This document shows, in pieces, positions 42,756 through 51,503 of a stretch of 64,000 bases of DNA. Where the stretch lies: NCBI RefSeq assembly GCF_000981585.1, contig NZ_LN831776.1, forward strand, positions 3,207,187 to 3,271,186, given 5' to 3'. Source of the stretch: Paenibacillus riograndensis SBR5. GTDB lineage: Bacteria > Bacillota > Bacilli > Paenibacillales > Paenibacillaceae. The position numbers and the translations under genes were made by a program. The first letter of the stretch is position 1, and every line of letters begins with the position of its first letter. The notes under the pieces were generated by a model that did no database searches, was not told the DNA's origin, and worked only from the letters and a program-made list of their open reading frames with translations.

Positions 42756-42789
42756 ATAGGTTGATAACCTATGTACTTTGTGATTTAAT
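42756..42789 (+). promoter_or_regulatory. Promoter of the LTA-synthase gene with a palindrome over the -35
   Basis: TTGATA (42761-42766), 17 bp, TTTAAT (42784-42789). The 17-bp perfect palindrome ATAGGTT-GAT-AACCTAT (42756-42772) covers the -35, an operator-like arrangement. Confidence 0.6.
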
Positions 42790-42844
42790 GCAGTAGGGGA
42801 TTGATAACACGAGCGGGGCAGTCCATCATTTTTTTTGAAAGGAA

Positions 42845-44725
42845 ATGAATTGTTTCATGAAGAAATCATTGAATAGCATTTTAAACCGGCCGATTCTATT
42901 ATTCACCTTCGTGCTGCTGCTCAAAAGCGCCGTGGCCTGGTTTGTCGTGTTCAGCGACGGTCCGAACTGGAGTATGGTCTTCACCGAAATTCCCTTTTTC
43001 ATCATTGTGTTCAGTCTGATTGAATGGCTGTCCTCCAAACGGAAGATTCTGTACTACATGATTGCGAATTTGTTCATCACGGTGATTTATTTTGCCGTCC
43101 TGATGTATTACAAATATTATGGTGTGATTGCGACCTATCATGCACTGCAGCAAGCGGATAAGGTTACTAAGGTCGGAGAGAGCACCTATTCCCTGATTAC
43201 GCCGTATTATCTGTTTATTTTTGTGGATATCGTCTTTTTCCTGTTCTTTATGTTCCGGCCCAAATATATTGCCAAATGGAAGGAGAGAGGCACATACCGC
43301 ATCAGCCGCCCAGTCCTGCTTACCGTGGCCGCCGTTTCGCTCGCGCTGTGCTTCTTCAATATCTGGCCTAACCATGCGAGCATGAACGAGATCAAAAAAG
43401 CGGAGAGCATGGGGATTCTGAACTATGAAGTCTACACGCTGTTTGCAGACAGCACGGAGAAGGAAGAGCTTATAGACAGCAAGGAGATTACCCAACAGGC
43501 CGTGGATACGGTTAAAGGGGTTCAACCCCCGCAGCAGCCGCAGTACGCCGGGGCCGACAAGGGCAAAAACCTGATTATCGTGCAGATGGAATCGTTCCAG
43601 AACTTTCTGATCGGACTGACCATTGACGGGCAGGAGATCACGCCGAACATCAACAAGCTGGCGCACAGCAATACGTACTTCAATAATTTTTACACCAATG
43701 CGGGCCAGGGGACGACCTCGGATGCCGAGTTCGTGGTGAACTCCTCATTTTATGTGCCCAAGAATGAACCGGCAACGTCATCGCCTTATATGAACAAATC
43801 CGTGCCCAGCCTGCCGAAGCTGCTGAGTGCGAACGGTTATTTTACAGCTACTTTTCACACCAACAGTGTGGAATTCTGGAACCGCAAGGCCCTGTACCAG
43901 GCGATAGGCTTTGACAAGTATTATGACCAGAGCTTCTATGGCGATGATGATCATATCGCATTCGGATCTTCGGATGAGGTGCTGTTCGCCAAAACGGTAC
44001 CGGAGCTGGCCGCACTTGACGCCAAGGATCAGCCGTTCTATGCGATGGTCATTTCCATGAGCGCCCACCATCCGTTCCGCATCCCCGGGGAGAAGTTCAA
44101 GATGAAGCTGCCGGAGCGCTTAGAAGGTACGCTGCTGGGGGATTATATTCAAGCCCAGAATTATGCCGACTATGCGATGGGGCAGTTTCTGGAGGACCTG
44201 AAGACCAGTGGACTGTGGGATGACAGCCTGATTGTGTTTTACGGAGATCATCAAGGTGTGCCGATGTACACCCTGGGTGAGGATGAGAAGGCTCTGCTGC
44301 AAGAAATGATCGGACATGAGTACGGTTATACGGATATGTTCAATATTCCGTTCATCGTCCACTCGCCGGGCGGCTCTCTGCCTGCGGTTGTGGACCGGAC
44401 GGGCGGACAGATTGATATTCTGCCGACAGTATCCAATTTGCTGGGCGTGCCGCTGCAGAATCAGCTGCATTTCGGGGAGGATCTGCTCAACTCGGCATCG
44501 AACCTGATCCCGTTCAGACATTTCCTGCCTACAGGCTCCTTTGTGAATAATACGAGCATTTATCTGACGGGGAATGATTACGCGGATGGAAGCAACTATA
44601 GTCTAAGCGATAATTCGGTCGTCCAGGGCGGCTCTACAGAAGCGCAGTTCGAAGCTGCGGAGCGGCTGCTGAACATGTCGAACAGCTATCTGCTGCAATT
44701 GCCGGACCGGCCGGACCAGCAGTAA
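42845..44725 (+). CDS. LTA synthase family protein (glycerol-phosphate transferase)
   Basis: 626 residues: five membrane helices (about 15-180), then an extracellular sulfatase-like domain. Motifs: LIIVQMESFQNFLIG (metal Glu), nucleophile Thr in AGQGTTSDAEFVVNSSFYV, then TATFHTNSVEFWNR, and FYGDHQGVP (metal Asp/His). It polymerises or transfers glycerol phosphate from phosphatidylglycerol onto a membrane glycolipid. The start 42845 (AAAGGA just upstream) or 42857 (MKKSLNS) are both possible. Confidence 0.88.
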   Translation: MNCFMKKSLNSILNRPILLFTFVLLLKSAVAWFVVFSDGPNWSMVFTEIPFFIIVFSLIEWLSSKRKILYYMIANLFITVIYFAVLMYYKYYGVIATYHALQQADKVTKVGESTYSLITPYYLFIFVDIVFFLFFMFRPKYIAKWKERGTYRISRPVLLTVAAVSLALCFFNIWPNHASMNEIKKAESMGILNYEVYTLFADSTEKEELIDSKEITQQAVDTVKGVQPPQQPQYAGADKGKNLIIVQMESFQNFLIGLTIDGQEITPNINKLAHSNTYFNNFYTNAGQGTTSDAEFVVNSSFYVPKNEPATSSPYMNKSVPSLPKLLSANGYFTATFHTNSVEFWNRKALYQAIGFDKYYDQSFYGDDDHIAFGSSDEVLFAKTVPELAALDAKDQPFYAMVISMSAHHPFRIPGEKFKMKLPERLEGTLLGDYIQAQNYADYAMGQFLEDLKTSGLWDDSLIVFYGDHQGVPMYTLGEDEKALLQEMIGHEYGYTDMFNIPFIVHSPGGSLPAVVDRTGGQIDILPTVSNLLGVPLQNQLHFGEDLLNSASNLIPFRHFLPTGSFVNNTSIYLTGNDYADGSNYSLSDNSVVQGGSTEAQFEAAERLLNMSNSYLLQLPDRPDQQ

Positions 44726-44732
44726 TCCCGAA

Positions 44733-44771
44733 ACAGTAAGTATGGGGCTTGCCCTGTGCTTACTTTTTTTT
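44733..44771. terminator. Terminator between convergent ltaS-like and marR genes
   Basis: AGTAAG...GGGC / GCCC...CTTACT stem, T8 run on the plus strand. Confidence 0.75.
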
Positions 44772-44790
44772 GTGCGGAAATTAATTTTTC

Positions 44791-45255
44791 TCAGTCCTCC
44801 AGCTGCCCGTTGATTTCTTCAAAATAGTGATAGACCCCGTTCAACAGCTCAATCAGCGCTCTGCTGCGCTCCTTGCCGAGATAGTCAATCATCCCCTTGA
44901 ACGTATCACGGATTCTGGCAATAGCAGCATCGGCCAAACGTACGCCTTTGTCTGTCAGAGCAATCCCGCTGACCCGCTTATCCTGGGCATCGCTGGTGCG
45001 GACCACATAGCCCTGTGCCAGCAGGCTGTTCACCATTTGGGTGATGGTGGGGGAGGTGACCTTGTGCATTTTGCTGATGTCGGAGACGGTAAGCACCGGC
45101 TTCCCGGATTTCTCGGTCCCTAATCTGATCGTGATCAGCACGCGTATTTCACTGGGCTTTAGCAGCGATGGATTGTTCTTCTGCCAGTTGATCTTGGAGA
45201 ATTGCTGAAAGGCTTCCATCAGCTCGTCGATTTTGTCATATCTGTCTTCGTTCAT
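44791..45255 (-). CDS. MarR-family transcriptional regulator
   Basis: 154 residues with a winged helix: LTVSDISKMHKVTSPTITQM (helix-turn-helix) and RTSDAQDKRVSGIALT (wing with the DxR signature). Convergent with the LTA-synthase gene. Targets unknown; a different palindrome from the 34-kb MarR site lies over the LTA-synthase promoter, but none like it precedes this gene. Confidence 0.85.
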   Translation of the reverse strand: MNEDRYDKIDELMEAFQQFSKINWQKNNPSLLKPSEIRVLITIRLGTEKSGKPVLTVSDISKMHKVTSPTITQMVNSLLAQGYVVRTSDAQDKRVSGIALTDKGVRLADAAIARIRDTFKGMIDYLGKERSRALIELLNGVYHYFEEINGQLED

Positions 45256-45316
45256 CTGTACACCTCATGGACTTGTTTCCTCTAATTATAGGGCATGTGC
45301 TGAAATAAAATAAAGC

Positions 45317-46087
45317 TTACTCTGCGGGATTATGAAGAAGCGATACCTGGTATTTGTTCAGAAAAGAGATCCACTCGTCCGAGGGCTTCCCGTCGGTAAC
45401 GATATAATCAATCTCGTCAAAGCTAAACAGCCTGACAAAAGCAATCCGGTCAAACTTGGAATGGTCGGCCAGAAGGACGGCTTTGCTCGCCTGCTGCCGC
45501 ATAAGAATCTTAAGCTCGCTTTCGGCTTCATTGGAATCGCTTAGTCCCCCCGTCATCGAGAGGGCTTTGCAGCTGAACAGCGCCGCGTCCACGTTATACC
45601 GCTGAATGGTATGGGAAGCGCTCGGCCCGACAAAAGAGTTGGTCTCCGCTCCCAGCACACCGCCGGTGGAAATCAGCTTGTGCCCGGAATGCTGAAACTC
45701 GGACAGGACAACCAGTGAATTGGTAATGATCGTCAGGTTTTTTTTGGCTTCGGTAATTTTCTTCAGCGCCTCGAAGGCGGTAGAGCTGGTATCTGTCATC
45801 AGGCTGTCACCGTCATTGATCAGGTCCAGGACACTTTCGGCAATGGCCCGTTTGGCTTCGATATTCACCGCATGTCTGTGAGAGTAGGAAGGGTCCTCGT
45901 TGGTGTGGACATTCAGGATGGCCCCGCCATAGCTTTTTTTCGCAATGCCCTCTTTGTCCAGCTTCTCCAGATCTCTGCGGATCGTTTCTTCGGAAACATC
46001 GAAATCCTGGGCCAGGTCAGCGACATGGACTTTTTTGTGGCGGTACAGCTTATTGATAATGAGTTCACGGCGTTCGAACGCTCTCAC
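45317..46087 (-). CDS. DeoR-family repressor of the fucose operon
   Basis: 256 residues. N-terminal DeoR helix-turn-helix (RRELIINKLYRHKKVHVADL, VSEETIRRDLEKLDKEG) and a sugar-phosphate-isomerase-like effector domain (TDTSSTAFEAL, ITNSLVVLSEF, LISTGGVLG, VLLADHSKFDRIAF). GTG 46087 has GGAGG eight bases upstream; an ATG at 46105 overlaps that site. Divergent from fucI; the ligand is likely L-fuculose-1-phosphate or a related phosphate. Confidence 0.87.
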   Translation of the reverse strand: MRAFERRELIINKLYRHKKVHVADLAQDFDVSEETIRRDLEKLDKEGIAKKSYGGAILNVHTNEDPSYSHRHAVNIEAKRAIAESVLDLINDGDSLMTDTSSTAFEALKKITEAKKNLTIITNSLVVLSEFQHSGHKLISTGGVLGAETNSFVGPSASHTIQRYNVDAALFSCKALSMTGGLSDSNEAESELKILMRQQASKAVLLADHSKFDRIAFVRLFSFDEIDYIVTDGKPSDEWISFLNKYQVSLLHNPAE

Positions 46088-46187
46088 GAAGACGGCCTCC
46101 TGCATAGTTGATTTTTTTCTCTATTTTACTATAAAGCGAAGAATAAATAAAAGGGAATTCCACAGAACAATCCACATTCAGATTTCG

Positions 46188-46276
46188 AAAACCACAAAAA
46201 TACACAATAAAATGTGGTTTTATGTTGACATCACATGATTATGATTTTATGATAGGAGGAGATGCAAGCGCTTAAT
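46188..46276 (+). promoter_or_regulatory. fuc operon promoter, DeoR-type operator and cre
   Basis: Consensus promoter TTGACA (46225-46230), 17 bp, TATGAT (46248-46253). Just upstream, perfect inverted repeat AAAACCACA / TGTGGTTTT (46188-46196, 46213-46221) as candidate repressor operator. TGCAAGCGCTTAAT (46263-46276), a CcpA-type box, sits over the transcription start, the usual place for catabolite repression. Confidence 0.75.
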
Positions 46277-46309
46277 ATTGTTCTTATTATTCTTAGGAGG
46301 TTATAAGGC

Positions 46310-48076
46310 ATGACAACTCATTATCCCAAAATCGGCATCCGCCCAACGATTGACGGGAGACGCCGGGGCGTACGCGAATCACTGGAAGTCCAGACGATGG
46401 GCATGGCGGAGCGGGTCGCTGCTTTTCTGCAGGACAATCTGCGTTACCCTGATGGTTCATCTGTAGCATGTGTGATTACTGATTCTACGATCGGCGGTGT
46501 GAAGGAAGCTTCGGCTGCACAGGCCAAATTTTCAAGTGCCAATGTAGGCGTATCCATTACCGTGACACCTTGCTGGTGTTATGGCTCGGAAACGATGGAT
46601 ATGGATGCCTCCATCCCGCATGCGGTATGGGGGTTCAATGGTACGGAACGGCCCGGTGCGGTCTATCTTGCCGCTGTCTTGTCGGCGTACGCCCAGAAGG
46701 GCATTCCGGCTTTTGGGATCTATGGGGAGGATGTGCAGGATTCCGGCAGCGAGGAAATCCCGTCTGATGTGCAGACCAAGCTGCTGCGGTTCGCCAAGTC
46801 GGCACTTGCCGTTGCCCTGATGAAGGGGAACTCCTATTTGTCCATGGGTTCGGTATCTATGGGGATTGCCGGTTCCATTGTGAATGACCAGTTCTTTCAG
46901 GAATACCTGGGCATGCGCAATGAATATATCGATATGTCCGAGTTCGTCCGCCGTTTCGAGGAAGGGATTTACGATCAGGAGGAATTTGCCCGCGCACTGA
47001 AATGGACGAAGGAGAATTGTCGGATTGGACCCGACAATAACCCGGCGCACCTGCAGGTCAGCAGCGAAGAGAAGGCAGTCCAGCTGGAAACCTGCGTGAA
47101 GATGGCGCTCATCGGCCGCGACCTGATGATCGGCAATCCGGTGCTGGCTGAGCTGGGGTTTGCTGAAGAAGCGCAGGGCCACAACGCGCTCGCTGCCGGT
47201 TTCCAGGGGCAGCGCCAATGGACGGATCACTTCCCGAACGGTGACTTCATGGAGACGATCCTGAATTCCTCCTTCGACTGGAACGGTAAGCGCGCGCCTT
47301 ATATTCTGGCTACGGAGAATGACAGCCTGAACGGGGTGACTATGCTGTTCAATTACTTGCTGACGAATACGGCGCAGATATTTGCCGATGTCCGCACCTA
47401 CTGGAGCCCGGCCGCAGTGAAGCGGGTCACCGGATATGAACTGCAGGGCGAGGCGGCGGGCGGCCTGCTCCATCTGATCAATTCAGGCTCCGCCGCGCTG
47501 GACGGCGCAGGTGAACAGACCAGGGACGGTAAGCCGGTGATCAAGCCGTTCTGGGAGATCACAGATGAAGAGGTGGAAGCCACCCTGAAGGCAACGCAGT
47601 TCCGTGCGGCATCGCAGGAATATTTCCGCGGCGGCGGCTTCTCTACCGATTATCTGACCAAAGGCGGCATGCCTGTAACGATGGCGCGCCTTAATCTGGT
47701 CAAGGGGCTGGGACCTGTTCTGCAGCTGGCGGAAGGTTATACTGTGGAGCTTCCTGAGGAGGTACACCGCACGCTGGATGAACGGACCGATCCTACCTGG
47801 CCGACAACCTGGTTCGCGCCTGTTCTGACCGGTTCCGGTTCGTTCAGCTCGGTATACGATGTGATGAACAATTGGGGGGCCAATCATGGAGCAATCAGCT
47901 ATGGGCATATCGGTGCGGACCTGATCACACTGGCATCCATGCTGCGCATCCCGGTGAGTATGCACAATGTGGAGGAAGCACGGATCTTCAGACCGCGCGT
48001 CTGGTCGCTGTTCGGAACGGAGAGCCTCGAAGCTGCCGACTACCGGGCCTGCCGGAATTTCGGACCTCTATATTAA
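46310..48076 (+). CDS. fucI: L-fucose isomerase
   Basis: 588 residues, the normal length. Converts L-fucose to L-fuculose. Metal ligands correspond to Glu in [13 protein letters not shown], Asp in [10 protein letters not shown] and His in [17 protein letters not shown]-terminus [20 protein letters not shown] is family-typical. AGGAGG nine bases before the ATG. First gene of fucI-K-A-U. Confidence 0.93.
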   Translation: MTTHYPKIGIRPTIDGRRRGVRESLEVQTMGMAERVAAFLQDNLRYPDGSSVACVITDSTIGGVKEASAAQAKFSSANVGVSITVTPCWCYGSETMDMDASIPHAVWGFNGTERPGAVYLAAVLSAYAQKGIPAFGIYGEDVQDSGSEEIPSDVQTKLLRFAKSALAVALMKGNSYLSMGSVSMGIAGSIVNDQFFQEYLGMRNEYIDMSEFVRRFEEGIYDQEEFARALKWTKENCRIGPDNNPAHLQVSSEEKAVQLETCVKMALIGRDLMIGNPVLAELGFAEEAQGHNALAAGFQGQRQWTDHFPNGDFMETILNSSFDWNGKRAPYILATENDSLNGVTMLFNYLLTNTAQIFADVRTYWSPAAVKRVTGYELQGEAAGGLLHLINSGSAALDGAGEQTRDGKPVIKPFWEITDEEVEATLKATQFRAASQEYFRGGGFSTDYLTKGGMPVTMARLNLVKGLGPVLQLAEGYTVELPEEVHRTLDERTDPTWPTTWFAPVLTGSGSFSSVYDVMNNWGANHGAISYGHIGADLITLASMLRIPVSMHNVEEARIFRPRVWSLFGTESLEAADYRACRNFGPLY

Positions 48077-48102
48077 TATCCGGGGGCGGGCAGGTGAATG
48101 AG

Positions 48103-49530
48103 ATGAGCAAGCTGAAGAAGCTGCTGGCTGTTGACCTTGGGGCAAGCTCGGGGAGAGTAATTCTCGGCACCTATGACGGAAGCAGGATTGTTACAGAGGA
48201 GCTGCACCGGTTTGCCAATACCCCGGTGGAGGCTGGGGGCCATTTGTACTGGAACGTTCCGGAGCTGCTTAAGGAGATTAAGCAGGGAATTCTGCTGGCG
48301 GTGCAGGCTGGCAATGAAATTGCTAGTCTAAGTGTGGATACCTGGGGAGTAGATTATGGCTTTGTGGATCATGCGGGGAAGCTGCTGAATGCCCCGCATC
48401 ATTACCGCGACCAGCGGGTGGGCAAATACCGCGCCCGGCTGGAGGAGCTGCTGCCGCCGGAGGAGCAGTTCCGTCTGACCGGCAATCAGCCGGACCCGAT
48501 CAATACGGTCTATCAGTTGTTCGCCGATTTGCAGGAGAACCCCTTGCTTCAGGAGCAGGTTGACCACATTCTCATGATGCCGGATTTGTTCCTGTACCTG
48601 CTGTCTGGAGCCTCTTCTGCGGAGCGGACGATACTGAGCACAAGCGGGCTGCTGGACGCCGTTACGGGTGAACCTTCTTCCGAAGTATTCGGCAGACTTG
48701 GCATCCCAACCAGGCTGATTCCGCCCCGTGTTGAAGCGGGAACCGCTATCGGCACGCTGCGGCCCGAGCTCTGTGCCAAGCTCGGATGCGGGCCCATCCG
48801 CGTGATTGCCGGCGCTTCCCATGATACGGCTTCAGCCGTAGCTTCGATTCCTTACGCGGACAAGGACGGCGCGGCGTTTATCAGCTGCGGCACCTGGTCA
48901 TTGGTCGGGATGGAAACGAAGGCGCCGGTCATTACCGCGTTAAGCTATGAATATGGCTTCACGAATGAAGGCTGCAGCGGCAGCGGCAACCGGCTGCTCA
49001 AGAACATTACCGGCCTGTGGCTGCTGCAGGAAACGCGGCGGGTCTGGGCTGAAGCCGGTGAAGTCCTCAGCTTCAGCGAGATGACTGCGCTTGCCGGGAA
49101 GGAGGGGGCGGCACAGTCTTTTATTGAGCCTAATGATCCGCTCTTCAGCACGCCCGGCGATATGCCGGGACGGATCGCGGAATACTGCCGGAGCAGCGGC
49201 CAACGGGTGCCGGAAACCAAAGGAGCCATCCTCCGCACGATTCTGGATAGCCTCGCCAAGTCCTACGCGTCCACGCTTAAGGAGCTGGAGGAAATTACGG
49301 GCAGCCGGATCCGCAAGGTTCATATGGTCGGAGGGGGCATACAGAACAAGCTCCTCTGCCAGCTGACGGCGGATGCGTCCGGAAGAGAGATTATCGCCGG
49401 TCCCGTTGAAGCCAGTGCGCTGGGGAATCTGCTGGTACAGCTGGCTGCGCTGGGGGAACTGGATTTCAGCCGCGCCGCTGAAGTCGTTGGCGCATCCGAG
49501 ACCCTGACGGTGTACCGGCCGAATAAATGA
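48103..49530 (+). CDS. FGGY-family kinase (L-fuculokinase/rhamnulokinase)
   Basis: 475 residues. AVDLGASSGRVILG (ATPase phosphate-1 loop), SVDTWGVDYGFVD, catalytic GASHDTASAVASIP, FISCGTWSLVGME and VGGGIQNKLLCQL. Sequence is closest in style to rhamnulokinase, but the operon (fucI before, class II aldolase and fucose mutarotase after) points to L-fuculose as substrate. ATG 48103 follows GCAGGTGA; the reading frame is open further upstream inside fucI without coding signs. Confidence 0.88.
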   Translation: MSKLKKLLAVDLGASSGRVILGTYDGSRIVTEELHRFANTPVEAGGHLYWNVPELLKEIKQGILLAVQAGNEIASLSVDTWGVDYGFVDHAGKLLNAPHHYRDQRVGKYRARLEELLPPEEQFRLTGNQPDPINTVYQLFADLQENPLLQEQVDHILMMPDLFLYLLSGASSAERTILSTSGLLDAVTGEPSSEVFGRLGIPTRLIPPRVEAGTAIGTLRPELCAKLGCGPIRVIAGASHDTASAVASIPYADKDGAAFISCGTWSLVGMETKAPVITALSYEYGFTNEGCSGSGNRLLKNITGLWLLQETRRVWAEAGEVLSFSEMTALAGKEGAAQSFIEPNDPLFSTPGDMPGRIAEYCRSSGQRVPETKGAILRTILDSLAKSYASTLKELEEITGSRIRKVHMVGGGIQNKLLCQLTADASGREIIAGPVEASALGNLLVQLAALGELDFSRAAEVVGASETLTVYRPNK

Positions 49531-49549
49531 GAATTGAGGAGAGTAAACC

Positions 49550-50200
49550 ATGGATGAGCTGGAAAAGAAACTGCGTCTGCAAATTTGTGATATCGGCAAA
49601 AATCTGTTCAATAAGGATTTTATTGCCGCAAATGACGGCAACATCTCTGCCCGTTTGAGCGAAACTGAGGTACTGGCTACCCCGACCGGGGTCAGCAAAG
49701 GCTACCTGGAGCCGCATATGCTGGTCAAGGTCAACCTTCAGGGAGAGATTCTGGAGGCCCAGGAAGGCTATAGGCCTTCAACCGAGGTCAAAATGCATCT
49801 GCGGATATACCGCGAGCTTCCCGAGATGAACGGGGTGGTCCATGCGCATCCGCCATTTGGTACTGCTTTTGCCATTAAGGGGGAAGCGCTCGATAAAATG
49901 ATGATGCCGGAATCCGTAATTGCCATGGGCGAGATCCCGCTGGCTAAATACGGCACGCCTTCCACAGAGGAGGTTCCCGACTCCATCATGCCGTTCCTGG
50001 GCAAGAAAACAGCCGTACTGCTGGAAAGCCATGGGGCTTTGACCTGGGGGAAGGATGTAATGGGAGCTTATATGAATATGGAACGGCTGGAATACACCGC
50101 CAAGCTGACCTTTTTGACCCGCATGATCCACGGGGAGCGGGAGCTGCCGCCGAACCGGATTGAAGAGCTGGTGGCGCTGCGGTCCTTCTACGGAATGTAA
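49550..50200 (+). CDS. fucA: Class II aldolase, L-fuculose-1-phosphate aldolase
   Basis: 216 residues. Zinc ligands Glu in STEVKMHLRIY and His in VVHAHPPFGTAFA and ESHGALTWG; N-terminal ANDGNISARLSE. Cleaves L-fuculose-1-phosphate to DHAP and L-lactaldehyde. AGGAG upstream; 19 bp after the kinase. Confidence 0.9.
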   Translation: MDELEKKLRLQICDIGKNLFNKDFIAANDGNISARLSETEVLATPTGVSKGYLEPHMLVKVNLQGEILEAQEGYRPSTEVKMHLRIYRELPEMNGVVHAHPPFGTAFAIKGEALDKMMMPESVIAMGEIPLAKYGTPSTEEVPDSIMPFLGKKTAVLLESHGALTWGKDVMGAYMNMERLEYTAKLTFLTRMIHGERELPPNRIEELVALRSFYGM

Positions 50201-50215
50201 AGGAGAGAGCGGCAG

Positions 50216-50647
50216 ATGCTGAACAAAATCCCCAAGCTGCTCGCACCCGAACTGGTGAAGGCCATGATGGAAATGGGCCACGGCGACGAACTTGTGCTTG
50301 CAGATGCCAACTTCCCCGGGCATGCGCTGCATTCCAGAGTCATCCGCTGCGACGGCACCGGTATTCCAGAGCTGCTGGACGCGATTCTGGAGCTGTTCCC
50401 GCTGGATCATTATGCGGACTATCAGGCAGCCTTGATGAGTGTCGTACCGGGAGATTCCACAGTCCCCGTGGTCTGGGACACCTATAAGGAAATCATTTCG
50501 GGACATGACAAGGAAGCGGTAATCTCTCATGAAGAACGTTTTGCCTTCTATACCCGCGCCCGAAGTGCCTATGCCATTGTGGTGACCGGGGAGGAAGCGC
50601 TGTACGGCAATATCATCCTGAAAAAAGGTGTTATAAAGAGCGTTTGA
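50216..50647 (+). CDS. fucU: L-fucose mutarotase (RbsD/FucU family)
   Basis: 143 residues: MGHGDELVLADANFPGHALH is the RbsD/FucU signature (catalytic His). Interconverts alpha and beta L-fucose before isomerisation. Last gene of the operon, followed by a terminator. No fucose transporter is present in the operon. Confidence 0.9.
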   Translation: MLNKIPKLLAPELVKAMMEMGHGDELVLADANFPGHALHSRVIRCDGTGIPELLDAILELFPLDHYADYQAALMSVVPGDSTVPVVWDTYKEIISGHDKEAVISHEERFAFYTRARSAYAIVVTGEEALYGNIILKKGVIKSV

Positions 50648-50686
50648 GAAAAAGGTGCTGCCATTGGCGCTTCACCCGTAAGATTA

Positions 50687-50740
50687 AACCTGCCCCTGAC
50701 GGATTCTCCAAGTGAGAATGCACCGGGGGCAGGTTTTTTT
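50687..50740 (+). terminator. Terminator of the fuc operon
   Basis: CCTGCCCC / GGGGCAGG stem enclosing GATTCTC / GAGAATG-like inner stem, then T7. Confidence 0.85.
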
Positions 50741-50920
50741 GAAAGAATTTATATGTTTTGGGGAAAGCGTTTATTGTATAGGAAACCTCCGCAAGTGGAT
50801 AAAATTATGCTTAAAGTTGTAGAATAAATAAATTTGTTACGAGCAACGGCAGAAATGCCGTTGTTGGGGGCGGCGAAGGCCGAGTTCTGAGTGGGGAGTC
50901 GGTCTAAATATCCTAATTCC
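50741..50920. other. Intergenic with a perfect small hairpin
   Basis: Contains CAACGGCA-gaaa-TGCCGTTG (50844-50863) without a U-run and a cre-like GGAAAGCGTTTATT (50763-50776) that has no gene behind it. Nothing coding. Confidence 0.4.
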
Positions 50921-51161
50921 AACTAGCAATTACTTACCGGTTTCTTCGCAGGTGCTAGTTGGAAAAAGGGAACTTATTTTTCCGGAAATTAAAAAATCCT
51001 GAGATTTAAGTGGAAAAAGTAAACTTAATTGGACTACTTTTCTTGAATAATGGCGAAATGAGCTGAATTAGTGTCCCTTTTTCCACTTAGACCTGCCCGA
51101 GGATAGGGTATTCCGGCAAATTAGTTAACCTTTTTCCACTTAAAAGGTTGCCGTAGGATTC
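50921..51161. repeat. Dispersed repeat element, copy 2 (uninterrupted)
   Basis: About 241 bp nearly identical at both ends to 27794-27900 and about 29480-29590. Begins with AACTAGCA ... TGCTAGTT (inverted arms), has forward boxes GTTGGAAAAAGGGAAC (50958) and AAGTGGAAAAAGTAAAC (51008), and inverted boxes CCCTTTTTCCACTTA (51075) and AACCTTTTTCCACTTA (51127). About 20 bp separate the halves. Non-coding. Confidence 0.8.
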
Positions 51162-51224
51162 GTTGGGTCATTAGATGAGTTCATATAAAGGACAGATCAT
51201 TTTGATCAAGTTCTTTTTTATTGT

Positions 51225-51412
51225 TGCGCACCTAGCCAAGCTAGGCACAATTAACCGTTGAAAGTCCTGTCGAGGTAAGAGCCAAGTCGCCTCGTAGCTT
51301 TTCGTAAGGAGCAACCCTATAAGCCCGAAAGGTGAACTACGCCCAAGTCAAAGCTCAAGAACTTTACAACATGCTATATCTGGCCGCTAAGGGAATTTAG
51401 GGTCTTCAAGCA
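51225..51412 (+). other. Possible group II intron 5'-end (domain I) remnant
   Basis: Begins near GCGCACCTAGCC-aa-GCTAGG and contains GTTGAAAGTCCTGTCGAGG, GCAACCCTATAAGCCCGAAA and GGTGAACTACGCC, which resemble conserved stretches of group II intron domain I. No reverse transcriptase or domain V is present. Assignment is from memory of such sequences and needs a covariance-model test. Confidence 0.35.
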
Positions 51413-51446
51413 GCGGCTGCAAGATTCACCGACAGCCCCGGCTTCA

Positions 51447-51483
51447 AACGGCTGCGCCTTTCAGGGAAGGAGGCGCAGCCGTT
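51447..51483. terminator. Hairpin downstream of the serine hydrolase gene
   Basis: Perfect 13-bp stem AACGGCTGCGCCT / AGGCGCAGCCGTT; U-tract weak on both strands. Placed 20 bp after the minus-strand stop. Confidence 0.6.
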
Positions 51484-51503
51484 CTAATCTTAGCAGGTTG
51501 CTG

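Noticed and set aside
47872..48102. Upstream extension of the fuculokinase frame inside fucI
   Set aside because: The protein family begins at MSKLKKLLAVDLG; the extension overlaps fucI and resembles nothing.
50763..50776. cre-like GGAAAGCGTTTATT
   Set aside because: No gene starts downstream within a sensible distance; probably chance.
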